Shown: positions 1-7,654 of the stretch, in pieces
Position numbering within the stretch: the first letter of the stretch is position 1
How the letters are laid out: each line of letters opens with the position of its first letter
Assembly (NCBI RefSeq): GCF_041447285.1
Contig: NZ_JBGMEB010000006.1
Coordinates: 310,001-374,000, forward strand
Direction: 5' to 3'
DNA: 64,000 bases
Origin: Methanomethylovorans sp041447285
GTDB taxonomy: Archaea > Halobacteriota > Methanosarcinia > Methanosarcinales > Methanosarcinaceae
Position numbers and translations under genes: made by a program
The notes under the pieces: generated by a model
The model's input: the letters and a program-made list of their open reading frames with translations, nothing else
What the model was told of the DNA's origin: nothing
The model's database searches: none

Positions 1-481
1 AGAAGTTTTAAACAACAGGTCAAAGCTTGTAAACACCACTCCTGAAGGGGTTGTATACAAATATGTGAATATATGGGTGGGCAAGGCTGGTTTTGCGACC
101 TCAGATAATATCCAAGATCCCCGGATTAAGTTCCAGGTAAACAATTCATGGATAAAGGAGATGGAGGTAAGCCCCGCAGATGTAAAATTGCAGAGATATA
201 ATGGCACGGCATGGCAAGTGCTGCCTACTACCATAGATAGTAACACCACTGGCTATTCAGTATTCGAAGCAGATACTCCTGGATTCTCTCCATTTGCAAT
301 TACCGCTGAGCGTCCGCTTCCATCTATTCCAAATAATGATGTTGAAGTGCTGACTACAAGTGTAGCAGATGTCGGCCTGGAGAAAATACAGCCGAAAAAG
401 TCAGGGATATGGACAATAATCATTGCTTTTATACTGGCAGGAGTCCTTGCAGTTGGATATGAGTACCTGAAGAAAGAGTAA
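1..481 (+). CDS. C-terminal part of a PGF-pre-PGF domain surface protein (5' truncated by window edge)
   Basis: The reading frame is open from base 2, so the gene starts outside the window. A GTG at base 65 is internal and should not be taken as the start. The visible part matches the PGF-pre-PGF domain of archaeal secreted proteins (motifs YKYVNIWVGKAGF and GFSPFAIT). A low-complexity linker and one C-terminal membrane helix ending in KKE follow. The helix is not preceded by a clear PGF tripeptide, so it looks like a simple C-terminal anchor rather than a standard archaeosortase signal. By family knowledge this is a cell-surface protein exposed outside the membrane; its upstream domains are unknown. 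Confidence 0.75.
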   Translation, partial: EVLNNRSKLVNTTPEGVVYKYVNIWVGKAGFATSDNIQDPRIKFQVNNSWIKEMEVSPADVKLQRYNGTAWQVLPTTIDSNTTGYSVFEADTPGFSPFAITAERPLPSIPNNDVEVLTTSVADVGLEKIQPKKSGIWTIIIAFILAGVLAVGYEYLKKE

Positions 482-515
482 GGTTAATCTGCATTCCATC
501 CTTTACCAGATAACA

Positions 516-1532
516 ATGAAAGGAACAGTTCTTGGAATAGAGGGCACTGCATGGAATCTCAGCGCAGCTCTAGTCAATGAGAAGGATGTTATTGCTGAGG
601 TAACTCATACGTATGTGCCGCCAATCGGAGGTATCCACCCCAGGGAAGCTGCACAGCACCATGCTAAATTTGCTTCACATGTAATAGGGAAACTGCTTGA
701 AGAAGGACAAAAGAAAGGCATATCCAGCTCTATGATCGATGGTATAGCCTTTTCACAGGGTCCGGGGCTTGGTGCCTGCCTGCGCACAGTAGCTACTGCT
801 GCAAGAGCCCTTTCTCTGAGTCTGGATGTACCTCTTATGGGGGTCAACCATTGTCTTGCACACATAGAGATCGGTCGCTGGAAAACTCCTGCCAGGGATC
901 CTGTGACTTTGTATGTCAGTGGTGCCAATTCACAGGTACTGGCGTATAAAATGGGAAAGTACCGTGTTTTTGGTGAGACACTGGATATTGGCTTGGGAAA
1001 TGCATTAGATAAGTTTGCCAGAAGTGCAGGGCTTACTCATCCTGGCGGTCCGAAGATAGAAGAACTTGCCAGGAAAGCAAAGAATTACATTCCAATGCCA
1101 TACGTAGTGAAGGGCATGGACCTTTCTTTTTCAGGACTTTCGACAGCTGCCACAGATGCTCTTTCCCGAGAAAGCCTTGAAGATGTATGTTATTCTTTCC
1201 AGGAAACAGCTTTTTCAATGGTAGTGGAAGTGACAGAAAGGGCGCTTGCCCATACTGGCAAGAAAGAGGTTCTGCTTGCAGGGGGCGTAGGAGCTAACAT
1301 GCGCCTGAGGGAAATGCTTAAAATTATGTGTGAGGAACGGGGTGCTTCTTTCTACGTTCCGGAAAAACGTTTTATGGGTGACAATGGAGCCATGATCGCT
1401 TATCTTGGTTTGTTGATGCTTAATTCTGGTAGCATTATATCTGTTGAGAATTCTCATGTGAACCCAAATTTCAGACCAGACTCGGTAAATGTTACGTGGA
1501 TCAATCCAAAGGACCTGGAAGGTGATGCATAA
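516..1532 (+). CDS. kae1: KEOPS subunit Kae1, tRNA N6-threonylcarbamoyladenosine synthase
   Basis: Kae1 is the catalytic subunit of KEOPS. It transfers threonylcarbamoyl to A37 of ANN-decoding tRNAs. The 338-residue protein has the ASKHA-type fold: metal-binding histidines in NHCLAHIEIGR (about residues 111-121), the nucleotide-site motif SGANSQ (135-140), DIGLGNALDKFAR (157-169), a late GGVGAN loop and the C-terminal MGDNGA motif. The length is that of stand-alone Kae1. Its TAA stop is followed directly, in the same frame, by the ATG of bud32, so the two would be one fused protein if the TAA were a sense codon. In many euryarchaea the two are fused. There is no strong Shine-Dalgarno before the start. 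Confidence 0.95.
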   Translation: MKGTVLGIEGTAWNLSAALVNEKDVIAEVTHTYVPPIGGIHPREAAQHHAKFASHVIGKLLEEGQKKGISSSMIDGIAFSQGPGLGACLRTVATAARALSLSLDVPLMGVNHCLAHIEIGRWKTPARDPVTLYVSGANSQVLAYKMGKYRVFGETLDIGLGNALDKFARSAGLTHPGGPKIEELARKAKNYIPMPYVVKGMDLSFSGLSTAATDALSRESLEDVCYSFQETAFSMVVEVTERALAHTGKKEVLLAGGVGANMRLREMLKIMCEERGASFYVPEKRFMGDNGAMIAYLGLLMLNSGSIISVENSHVNPNFRPDSVNVTWINPKDLEGDA

Positions 1533-2105
1533 ATGTACCTTGCCAGGGGAGCAGAAGCGGTGGTTATACTTGAAGAAAGTAGGGTGATAAAAGAACGCAT
1601 TCCTAAAAATTACCGCTTACAGGACATTGATGAGCGTATACGCAAAGAGAGGACGCGTGCAGAGGCGAGGCTCATTTCCGAAGCCCGCAGAGGCGGAGTA
1701 CCTACTCCTATAATATACGATATACAAGATTTCAGGATTGAGATGCAGTATATTGAAGGTTCGCCTCTGAAACATGTTATGGATGAAGAAATGAGTAAAA
1801 AAGTCGGCCATCTTGTGGGTCGCTTACATTCTATTGGTATCATACATGGTGACCTGACAACTTCCAACATGATATTCTCCAATGATATAATATACCTGAT
1901 AGATTTTGGACTGGCTTACATGGATAGCAGTCTAGAAGCTCAGGGTGTGGATGTGCATGTACTTTTCCAGACATTTGAAAGCACTCACAGTGAGCATGAG
2001 AAATTGATAGCAAGCTTTTCTCTTGGATACAGGGAAAGTTTTGTATCTGCCGATGATGTGATTGAACGTGTGAAAGAGATCGAGAAGAGGGGTCGTTATG
2101 CGTAA
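1533..2105 (+). CDS. bud32: KEOPS subunit Bud32, small atypical protein kinase/ATPase
   Basis: Bud32 is the small kinase-fold ATPase of the KEOPS complex that regulates Kae1. The 190 residues hold the family signatures: MQYIEGSPLK in the hinge (about 71-80), the catalytic loop HGDLTTSN (105-112) and DFG (124-126). The C-terminus ends in a basic tail (EKRGRYA). The gene abuts kae1 with zero spacing and in the same frame, and its last 8 bases overlap the start of the next gene (ATGCGTAA). It has no Shine-Dalgarno of its own outside kae1 coding sequence, so translation is probably coupled to termination of kae1. Confidence 0.95.
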   Translation: MYLARGAEAVVILEESRVIKERIPKNYRLQDIDERIRKERTRAEARLISEARRGGVPTPIIYDIQDFRIEMQYIEGSPLKHVMDEEMSKKVGHLVGRLHSIGIIHGDLTTSNMIFSNDIIYLIDFGLAYMDSSLEAQGVDVHVLFQTFESTHSEHEKLIASFSLGYRESFVSADDVIERVKEIEKRGRYA

Positions 2106-2646
2106 GATAGTGTTTGTGACCGGCAACAAAGGAAAATTTAGTGAGGCAAAATCCATACTTGCAGCAAAACAGATCGAACTGCTTCAAAATACAGGAGGCT
2201 ATCCGGAATTGCAGGAAGATGATCTGGAACCCATAGCTTCATTTGGGGCAAAGTGGGCTGCTGAGAAACTACAGATACCAGTTATGGTAGATGATTCTGG
2301 TCTTTTCATTAATGCTCTTAATGGTTTTCCAGGTCCTTACTCAGCCTTTGTTGAGAATAAAATGGGTAACAAGAAAGTGCTCAAGCTCATGGAAGATGAA
2401 GAAGACCGTACAGCTGTCTTTAAGTCAGTTATCGGGTACTGTGAGCCTGGAAAAGAAGCCATTGTATTCACAGGTACAGTTGAAGGCACTATCTCTTTTG
2501 AAGAAAGGGGTACTGGTGGATTCGGCTACGATCCCATATTTGAATATAATGGCAGGACTTTTGCAGAGATGGGTGATGAAGAAAAGAACAAGCTTTCTCA
2601 CAGGCGTAGGGCACTGGATAAGTTCTTTGAGTGGCTGCCTAAGTGA
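2098..2646 (+). CDS. rdgB: XTP/dITP pyrophosphatase (RdgB/HAM1 family)
   Basis: House-cleaning nucleotide pyrophosphatase that hydrolyses XTP, ITP and dITP to the monophosphates, keeping deaminated purines out of RNA and DNA. The 182 residues show the canonical order: FVTGNKGKFSEA at the N-terminus, DDSGLFINALNGFPG around residues 65-79, then GGFGYDPIF and the closing KNKLSHRRRALDKF. It overlaps bud32 by 8 bases and shares its transcript, so tRNA modification and nucleotide-pool cleaning are co-expressed here. Confidence 0.93.
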   Translation: MRKIVFVTGNKGKFSEAKSILAAKQIELLQNTGGYPELQEDDLEPIASFGAKWAAEKLQIPVMVDDSGLFINALNGFPGPYSAFVENKMGNKKVLKLMEDEEDRTAVFKSVIGYCEPGKEAIVFTGTVEGTISFEERGTGGFGYDPIFEYNGRTFAEMGDEEKNKLSHRRRALDKFFEWLPK

Positions 2647-2658
2647 AGGTGACATCTT

Positions 2659-3252
2659 TTGGTGCGAAGCTTCTTCACAGATACCGAAGGTATAGACACT
2701 ATTCCTTTGAAAATGGTTGTGTATCTGGTCATCACAGGTTGTGTGCTTGCTTTGATAGCAATATCATGGAATGCCATACTTCCAGTAAAACATGGCTATG
2801 ATGTTGAAAAACAATTGTCAGAGGCATCTCTTGAACTGCTCTCTCTTCAAAGAGGTAAAGCACGAGATCTTTCCATGCCTTTCAGCGGTGAGGGTAGTAT
2901 ATGTTCTATAGAACTTGATTTTCCGCGAGAGGTTACATATGTTGGATTCGGTGTGGATCCTGATCCGGATAATGATGGCAATATAACTAACTCTGCCTGG
3001 AACGTAGAGGACAATACAATTATTTACAGATATGAGAATGGTGTCAAGAAAAGATGGCTTATAGAAGGTGAAATGATCAATTTCTGCCAGGGAGTCCTAT
3101 CTGATAGCGGTAATTGGTATCCGGATGACTCTTTTAATACATCCAATAATATGGATAAAGGTGCTGTCATTGAAAAGCCAGTATCAGGGACCTATATTTT
3201 TGAACTCGTAAGAAATAATGGCACTTATACTTTATCGCATTTTCCTTTATAG
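2659..3252 (+). CDS. Unrecognised small membrane-anchored protein
   Basis: I do not recognise a named family. The protein has about 197 residues, one N-terminal hydrophobic helix (roughly residues 18-43, after DTEGIDTIPLK) and a polar beta-rich remainder facing outside. The acidic-to-hydrophobic N-terminus recalls archaeal pilin-like or DUF-type secreted proteins, but there is no clear class III cleavage site. The start is either TTG at 2659 or GTG at 2662; a GGTGA element near 2648 fits both. It is the last gene of the kae1-bud32-rdgB run (12-base gap) and converges on the archaellin gene. Confidence 0.7.
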   Translation: MVRSFFTDTEGIDTIPLKMVVYLVITGCVLALIAISWNAILPVKHGYDVEKQLSEASLELLSLQRGKARDLSMPFSGEGSICSIELDFPREVTYVGFGVDPDPDNDGNITNSAWNVEDNTIIYRYENGVKKRWLIEGEMINFCQGVLSDSGNWYPDDSFNTSNNMDKGAVIEKPVSGTYIFELVRNNGTYTLSHFPL

Positions 3253-3279
3253 TCCCGGATGCCTTGCAGGGCAGGGACT
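3251..3279. terminator. Hairpin between convergent genes
   Basis: Arms AGTCCC and GGGACT (3251-3256, 3274-3279) enclose an inner TGCC/GGCA pairing (3260-3263 with 3270-3273). It lies between the stop of the small membrane protein and the stop of the archaellin gene, so it may serve both strands. There is no strong T-run next to it. Confidence 0.5.
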
Positions 3280-3296
3280 TCAGATAAAGAAAAGAT

Positions 3297-4175
3297 TTAG
3301 TAATACAACAGGATGTACCTGTTATCAAAGTATGCGCCAGGTGTGTTGAAATCAAATATTACAAGTGCACCAGCTTCGGGCCTTACTTGCATTGATAGTT
3401 CTGTTCTTGTAGGCAGACCATCATATGTTGTATCCTCTTCTGAAAATACTTTCCGGATATCTACTACTATCTCCATTATATCTCCGGTACGTAATACTGG
3501 CTGGTTTGCTTTGAATGTTGATTGGTCCCTTATTCTTATTGGGCTCACTGTAATATATTCTTCTGTGGGTAAGTGTATTTCTGATCCTGTATCCGCAGTG
3601 TCATATCTCAAATTTGCAACATGGGCACCATCTGACATGTATACAATCAGTTGTGAAAGATCTACATCCTCACTACCTGGACCCAAAGAAACAGAGATAT
3701 GTAACTTGGTGATTTCTCCATAGTCAAGTTCATCATCTACTGTGATCGTTCCGGTGGTGGATCCAGCTGTAGTATTTGATACAGTGAATGTATAGGTTCC
3801 TGCTTCCAGGAATCTATGTTCATAATATGAACCATCTTCAACATCTACAGTAGTGTTTGCAACATTTACTGTGAATGATCCACTTGTTGAGATCCATTCC
3901 ACCACTCCTCCTCTTGGAATATCAACACTGGTATTTGAAAGAGTACCATCATCAATATTGATGGTCCCATAGGTCGCACGTTCTCCTTCTACTCGGTCCA
4001 CACGCAGATTAGATGCTACTTCCTTTGTAGTTTCTTGACCAGTCTGCGAAGCTTTCTGTTGCAACACGCCTGATGTCTTAATGAGAAGCGCAGAAGCTAC
4101 TGCAGCTACAAGAACCATTGATATGAATATGATGAGTGTACCAATACCCATCTGTGCACTTTCATCTTTGTGCAT
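3297..4175 (-). CDS. Archaellin (archaeal flagellin) with an inserted beta domain
   Basis: Structural subunit of the archaellum filament. The N-terminus has the class III (type IV pilin-like) signal: a short charged leader, then QMGIGTLIIFISMVLVAAVA, with cleavage by the FlaK/PibD peptidase expected just before this segment. Residues about 150-292 match the archaellin outer beta domain (KLHISVSLGPGSEDVDLSQL). Between the helix and that domain, about residues 68-148 form an extra module with a cupredoxin-like sequence pattern: VVEW, FTVNV, HRFLEAGTYTF and TTGTITV, but no cysteine. An AGGAAG ribosome site precedes the ATG. No other arl/fla genes are in the window, so the gene stands alone here. 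Confidence 0.88.
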   Translation of the reverse strand: MHKDESAQMGIGTLIIFISMVLVAAVASALLIKTSGVLQQKASQTGQETTKEVASNLRVDRVEGERATYGTINIDDGTLSNTSVDIPRGGVVEWISTSGSFTVNVANTTVDVEDGSYYEHRFLEAGTYTFTVSNTTAGSTTGTITVDDELDYGEITKLHISVSLGPGSEDVDLSQLIVYMSDGAHVANLRYDTADTGSEIHLPTEEYITVSPIRIRDQSTFKANQPVLRTGDIMEIVVDIRKVFSEEDTTYDGLPTRTELSMQVRPEAGALVIFDFNTPGAYFDNRYILLYY

Positions 4176-4325
4176 TGAATGCTTCCTATTTGCTTTCGTG
4201 CGATTTCCCTCAATTAAGTTCTAAATTCTAAAAGTTGGTAAATAATTGACGTATCTTTTATTAGCACTTATAGTATATTAATCCTATTATAAATGCCTGT
4301 ATTATCTGTTATTAGTGTATAATAG

Positions 4326-4345
4326 AACATGTATATATTTAAATC
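4326..4345 (-). promoter_or_regulatory. Possible TATA element upstream of the archaellin gene
   Basis: On the minus strand the AT-rich stretch reads TTTAAATATATAC, a good archaeal TATA-like element. It lies about 150 bases before the archaellin start codon, which implies a long untranslated leader. The whole 4176-4387 gap is very AT-rich, so the exact element is uncertain. Confidence 0.3.
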
Positions 4346-4387
4346 AATCGATTAATATAAATTAATCTAAAAATAATATGTACACTT

Positions 4388-5026
4388 TCATTCTTCAATA
4401 AGAATAGCACGCGCTGGTGCACCGTCACAACCTGTGATTTTCAGTGGAAGACAAATAAAAATGTAATATCCTTCTCTGACTTGTTCAAGATCAAGGCATT
4501 CAATAATGTTGACTCCTTGAGAAAGCAGTGATCTGTGCAGTGGTAGATCTTTCTTATTTTCTATAGAGAAAGCGTCCACTCCTAATACTTTAAGGCCTTT
4601 ATCCTGCATCCAAAAGGCTATATCTTCTTCCAGACAAAAGTTTTCTGTTCCTTCAAGTGAATTGATAGCACCTGTTTTTAATAGCAATACTTCTGTTACT
4701 TGGCCGGATTTTTTTTTGTTCCATACCATTTCCAGGTGTTCAGCATGGAGGGGGCTGTTGATGCAACTTAAGTCTAGCAAAATTGCACGCCCAATAAAAC
4801 TTTCAGGAAGCAGCATATCTACAGTGATACCATTTTCTAATACATGTGAAGGTGCATCCACATGTGTACCAGTATGGCTTCCCATACTTATTAATGAAAG
4901 ACCGAAACCATCTTTTTCTATCGAACAGACTTTTCTCACTGAAGGTTGTGGGTCTCCCGGATATACTGGCATACCTTGCTTTATGGGTGAAGTTATGTCT
5001 ATAACTCTTTTACCCTTGAGTATCAT
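4388..5026 (-). CDS. Cyclase/kynurenine formamidase-like metal hydrolase
   Basis: Member of the cyclase (PF04199) family, metal-dependent amidohydrolases that include KynB. The signature HTGTHVDAPSH is at about residues 52-62, and the N-terminus has ITSPIKQGMPVYPGDP, typical of the family. There are 212 residues, a normal length. The start overlaps the stop of the upstream PHP gene by 4 bases (ATGA), so they are translationally coupled. No kynurenine pathway gene is nearby, so the substrate is unknown and the KynB name would be over-precise. Confidence 0.85.
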   Translation of the reverse strand: MILKGKRVIDITSPIKQGMPVYPGDPQPSVRKVCSIEKDGFGLSLISMGSHTGTHVDAPSHVLENGITVDMLLPESFIGRAILLDLSCINSPLHAEHLEMVWNKKKSGQVTEVLLLKTGAINSLEGTENFCLEEDIAFWMQDKGLKVLGVDAFSIENKKDLPLHRSLLSQGVNIIECLDLEQVREGYYIFICLPLKITGCDGAPARAILIEE

Positions 5027-5673
5027 TGGTACTTCTCATCTACAATCTTCTGGGAATTGTTAAGAACTCTTTCTGCTTGTTCCAGAGTAAGCCCCGCACC
5101 CCTGGCAATTTTTAGAGCAGTTTCCCGTGTAATAAGATTTTCAGGACTATGTGTATCGGTATCCACCACACACTTTGCTCCAGCTTCAAAAGCTATTTTG
5201 GCTACATGACCATTGGTACGATTATGTCCATTTCTGGAGGTAATTTCAAGGTGAACATTGTTCGCTGCTGCTTTTTCTGCTTCTTCAATAGTTATAAAAC
5301 CAGGATGTGCAAGAATATCAACATCAGCAAGTTCTACAGAAGCTTTGTTAGTCCCCGGAGCAACAGGTTCTACTATCGTTTCTCCATGTACTACTACTAT
5401 TTCTGCACCCAGCTCTTTTGAAAGGCGTGCCATTTTTCCAATTTTGGCAGGAGGGACATGCGTGATCTCTACTCCTGCAAGCACTTTGATATCCATTACC
5501 TCTTCAAGATACTTCGCCTTTTTCAGGCACTTCAGTACGTGCTCTACGTTGGTAAAGTCTGCATGATCAGTTATCGCAATAGCTCTGTATCCATGAATTA
5601 CGGCTCTTCTTACCAGTTCGCTTGGTATCAATTCACCGTCGCTAAATATGGAATGTGTATGCAAGTCTATCAT
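5023..5673 (-). CDS. PHP-domain phosphoesterase
   Basis: PHP-superfamily metal-dependent phosphoesterase of 216 residues. Motif I is DLHTHSIFSDG at the N-terminus, ITDHAD is at about 35-40, and later metal ligands appear in VVHGE, DILAHPG and DTDTH. These are the usual trinuclear-metal ligands. Family members act as histidinol phosphatases, nucleases or similar enzymes; nothing here decides which. A GGTGAC element lies 4 bases before the ATG, and a CTATATATG element about 25 bases upstream suggests a very short leader. It is the first gene of a two-gene operon with the cyclase. Confidence 0.88.
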   Translation of the reverse strand: MIDLHTHSIFSDGELIPSELVRRAVIHGYRAIAITDHADFTNVEHVLKCLKKAKYLEEVMDIKVLAGVEITHVPPAKIGKMARLSKELGAEIVVVHGETIVEPVAPGTNKASVELADVDILAHPGFITIEEAEKAAANNVHLEITSRNGHNRTNGHVAKIAFEAGAKCVVDTDTHSPENLITRETALKIARGAGLTLEQAERVLNNSQKIVDEKYQ

Positions 5674-5817
5674 TATGTCACCATTATCTTGTACATATAT
5701 AGGATGGCATTTGAAATAAACATTTATATCATCAATGCTGATATGCAGATTGATAACTAACCTACAATGAACTACTAAATATTTAATTTCAAGGTCATTA
5801 AAGGAAGGATGAATTAA

Positions 5818-6108
5818 TTGCCCGGTATTAGAAGAATGGTTTTGGATGTTTTAAAGCCACACCACCCCTCGATTGTTGAATTCTCTAAAAAATTAAGCGT
5901 TCTGTCAGGTGTTTCAGGTGTCAATCTCAGCTTGTATGAAGTTGATCAGCAGACAGAGACTATAAAAATTACCATTGAAGGGGATGACCTGGACTATGAG
6001 GAAATAAAACAGTCTATAGATAATCTGGGTGCTGTGATCCATAGTATCGATGAGATAGTAGCAGGACACAAGCTTGTAGAAGAAGTAGAGACGCTGCAGG
6101 AAAGATAA
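5818..6108 (+). CDS. DUF211 family protein
   Basis: A 96-residue archaeal protein of the DUF211 family (PF02680), small ferredoxin-like-fold proteins that assemble into oligomers and have no firm function. The start MPGIRRMVLDVLKPHHPS and the middle GVNLSLYEVDQQTE are typical. The start codon is TTG at 5818, chosen because GGAAGGATG lies at correct spacing before it. Transcribed alone; it converges on rlmE, and a T-rich stretch near 6123 could end it. Confidence 0.88.
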   Translation: MPGIRRMVLDVLKPHHPSIVEFSKKLSVLSGVSGVNLSLYEVDQQTETIKITIEGDDLDYEEIKQSIDNLGAVIHSIDEIVAGHKLVEEVETLQER

Positions 6109-6148
6109 GCATCTTACTTCTCTTTTTTGTATACTTTTTTTATATTGT

Positions 6149-6919
6149 TCAGTATCTTGCAATAACATCAGCAAAAGCAAAATTAGGTTTTACATCCCTT
6201 ATTTTCACTCTAACTTTGTCTCCTTCACTTGTTCCTTTTACAAACACTACAAAGTCCTGAACCCTGAATACTCCGTCACCTGTTGATCCTTTACTGGTAA
6301 TTTCCACATCCAGTTCTTCTCCTTTCTTTACAGGCGCTTTAATGAATTTGCTGGCGATCACATATATCTCTGCACTCTGAGACCGGGATGCTACCGGGGA
6401 AAAAGACCTTGTGTGAGTAAAACTGGTCCTTGCTTCTTCAAGAAATGTCTTAAACATATCTCCCTGGAAGACCTTGACCACAAAATGGCCACCAGGCTTG
6501 AGAATTTTCATAGCGCATCCGAGTGCAGATTTCGCAAGGTCTATAGACCTTGCATGATCATAGCTCCAGTTGCCTGAAAGATTTGGAGCGGCATCACAAA
6601 TGACAACGTCCACTCCACCTTCGCCCACCAGATCAAATATTTTCTTTATGGTGTTATCGGAGGTAATATCTCCTTTTATGGTTTCTACACCTTCTATCGG
6701 TGAGATTCGCTGCAGATCTACTCCTATTACCCTTCCGCCTGAGAGTTTTTTTGCGACTTCGGACCATCCGCCGGGTGCTGCTCCCAAGTCAACTACGGTG
6801 TCTCCCTCTTTAATTACATTGAACTTCTCATTTATCTGCAACAACTTGTACGCAGCCCTTGACCTGTAGCCTTCTTCTTTTGCGCGCCAGTAATAGGTAT
6901 CTCTTCTATCCCTTGCCAT
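6149..6919 (-). CDS. rlmE: 23S rRNA 2'-O-methyltransferase RlmE (FtsJ) with C-terminal TRAM domain
   Basis: SAM-dependent 2'-O-ribose methyltransferase of large-subunit rRNA. Residues 1-190 are the FtsJ fold: YRSRAAYKLLQINEKF with the first catalytic lysine, the SAM loop VVDLGAAPGGWSEVA, DAAPNLSGNW (catalytic Asp region) and VVKVFQGD (second Lys). Residues about 197-256 form a TRAM RNA-binding domain, an extension seen in archaeal homologues. It is 14 bases downstream of the unknown gene at 6933-7481, so they probably share a transcript. Confidence 0.93.
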   Translation of the reverse strand: MARDRRDTYYWRAKEEGYRSRAAYKLLQINEKFNVIKEGDTVVDLGAAPGGWSEVAKKLSGGRVIGVDLQRISPIEGVETIKGDITSDNTIKKIFDLVGEGGVDVVICDAAPNLSGNWSYDHARSIDLAKSALGCAMKILKPGGHFVVKVFQGDMFKTFLEEARTSFTHTRSFSPVASRSQSAEIYVIASKFIKAPVKKGEELDVEITSKGSTGDGVFRVQDFVVFVKGTSEGDKVRVKIRDVKPNFAFADVIARY

Positions 6920-6932
6920 TATCCTGCCTGTA

Positions 6933-7481
6933 TTAATTTGATTGTTTTAGATGTTCTATCTTTTTACTTAGTTCCATCAGATGATCAGCTACTGCTGTAA
7001 ATCTACCTGGTAACCATGAATCGTAGTCATAATAAAGATTAAGCAGATCGCTATAGTGTGATTCCAGTGTTTTTATTTCCTTGCTTTCATTTCGGGTTGA
7101 GCTTATCCCCATTTCAAGGTCATGCATTCTTTTATCGAAGTTTTGCAATAATTTCATTGCAATGATATCCATATCTACTATTCTCACAGATAGTTTCAGA
7201 ATATCAATGACCTGACTAAGTTCAGCCGGAATCTGTGGGAATGCATTTGGTCCTGTTATGAAATATATGTTCTCATCGTCTTTTGTTCCTGATATTTCCT
7301 CTGCAGATACAGATTCGATCAGATGTTCTTTTGCAGCTTTCATGCAAAGCTCATACAGTGCATCGGCCTCGTGATTGGAATCTCTTAACTCCGATATCTC
7401 TTTGTCCACAGCACATATTTCCTCAAAAGTAATAGCACCCAGAACATAGGTTATACCTGTAAGCTCAGCAGCGGATATCAT
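6933..7481 (-). CDS. Unrecognised protein with helical C-terminus
   Basis: Not assigned to a family. The 182 residues are soluble, acidic and mainly helical. The first 60 residues could be a small helical domain; the stretch from about 115 to the end (LLQNFDKRMHDLEMGISS, later ADHLMELSKKIEHL) has heptad-like spacing and may be a coiled coil. AAGGTATGG precedes the start. It sits directly upstream of rlmE, which hints at a ribosome or RNA role, but that is inference from position only. Confidence 0.75.
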   Translation of the reverse strand: MISAAELTGITYVLGAITFEEICAVDKEISELRDSNHEADALYELCMKAAKEHLIESVSAEEISGTKDDENIYFITGPNAFPQIPAELSQVIDILKLSVRIVDMDIIAMKLLQNFDKRMHDLEMGISSTRNESKEIKTLESHYSDLLNLYYDYDSWLPGRFTAVADHLMELSKKIEHLKQSN

Positions 7482-7630
7482 AAGACCATACCTTAAAGAA
7501 AGGATATACCATAAATAAGAAAGAGGGTAATAAAGTTACCTACAACTTGTACCTTCTGTATGTCTTTAAAAGATAACCTCTCTATGCATGACTATAATCT
7601 AGAAAAGAATGTGCAGGAAAATAAAAAGAG

Positions 7631-7648
7631 GACTGCACAAATGCAGTC
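7631..7648 (-). terminator. Terminator after leuS
   Basis: Perfect 7-bp stem GACTGCA/TGCAGTC with a 4-base loop, just beyond the leuS stop. On the minus strand it is followed by a T-rich stretch (complement of 7621-7630). Its position and the T-run make it a good terminator for leuS. Confidence 0.65.
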
Positions 7649-7654
7649 TTAATT

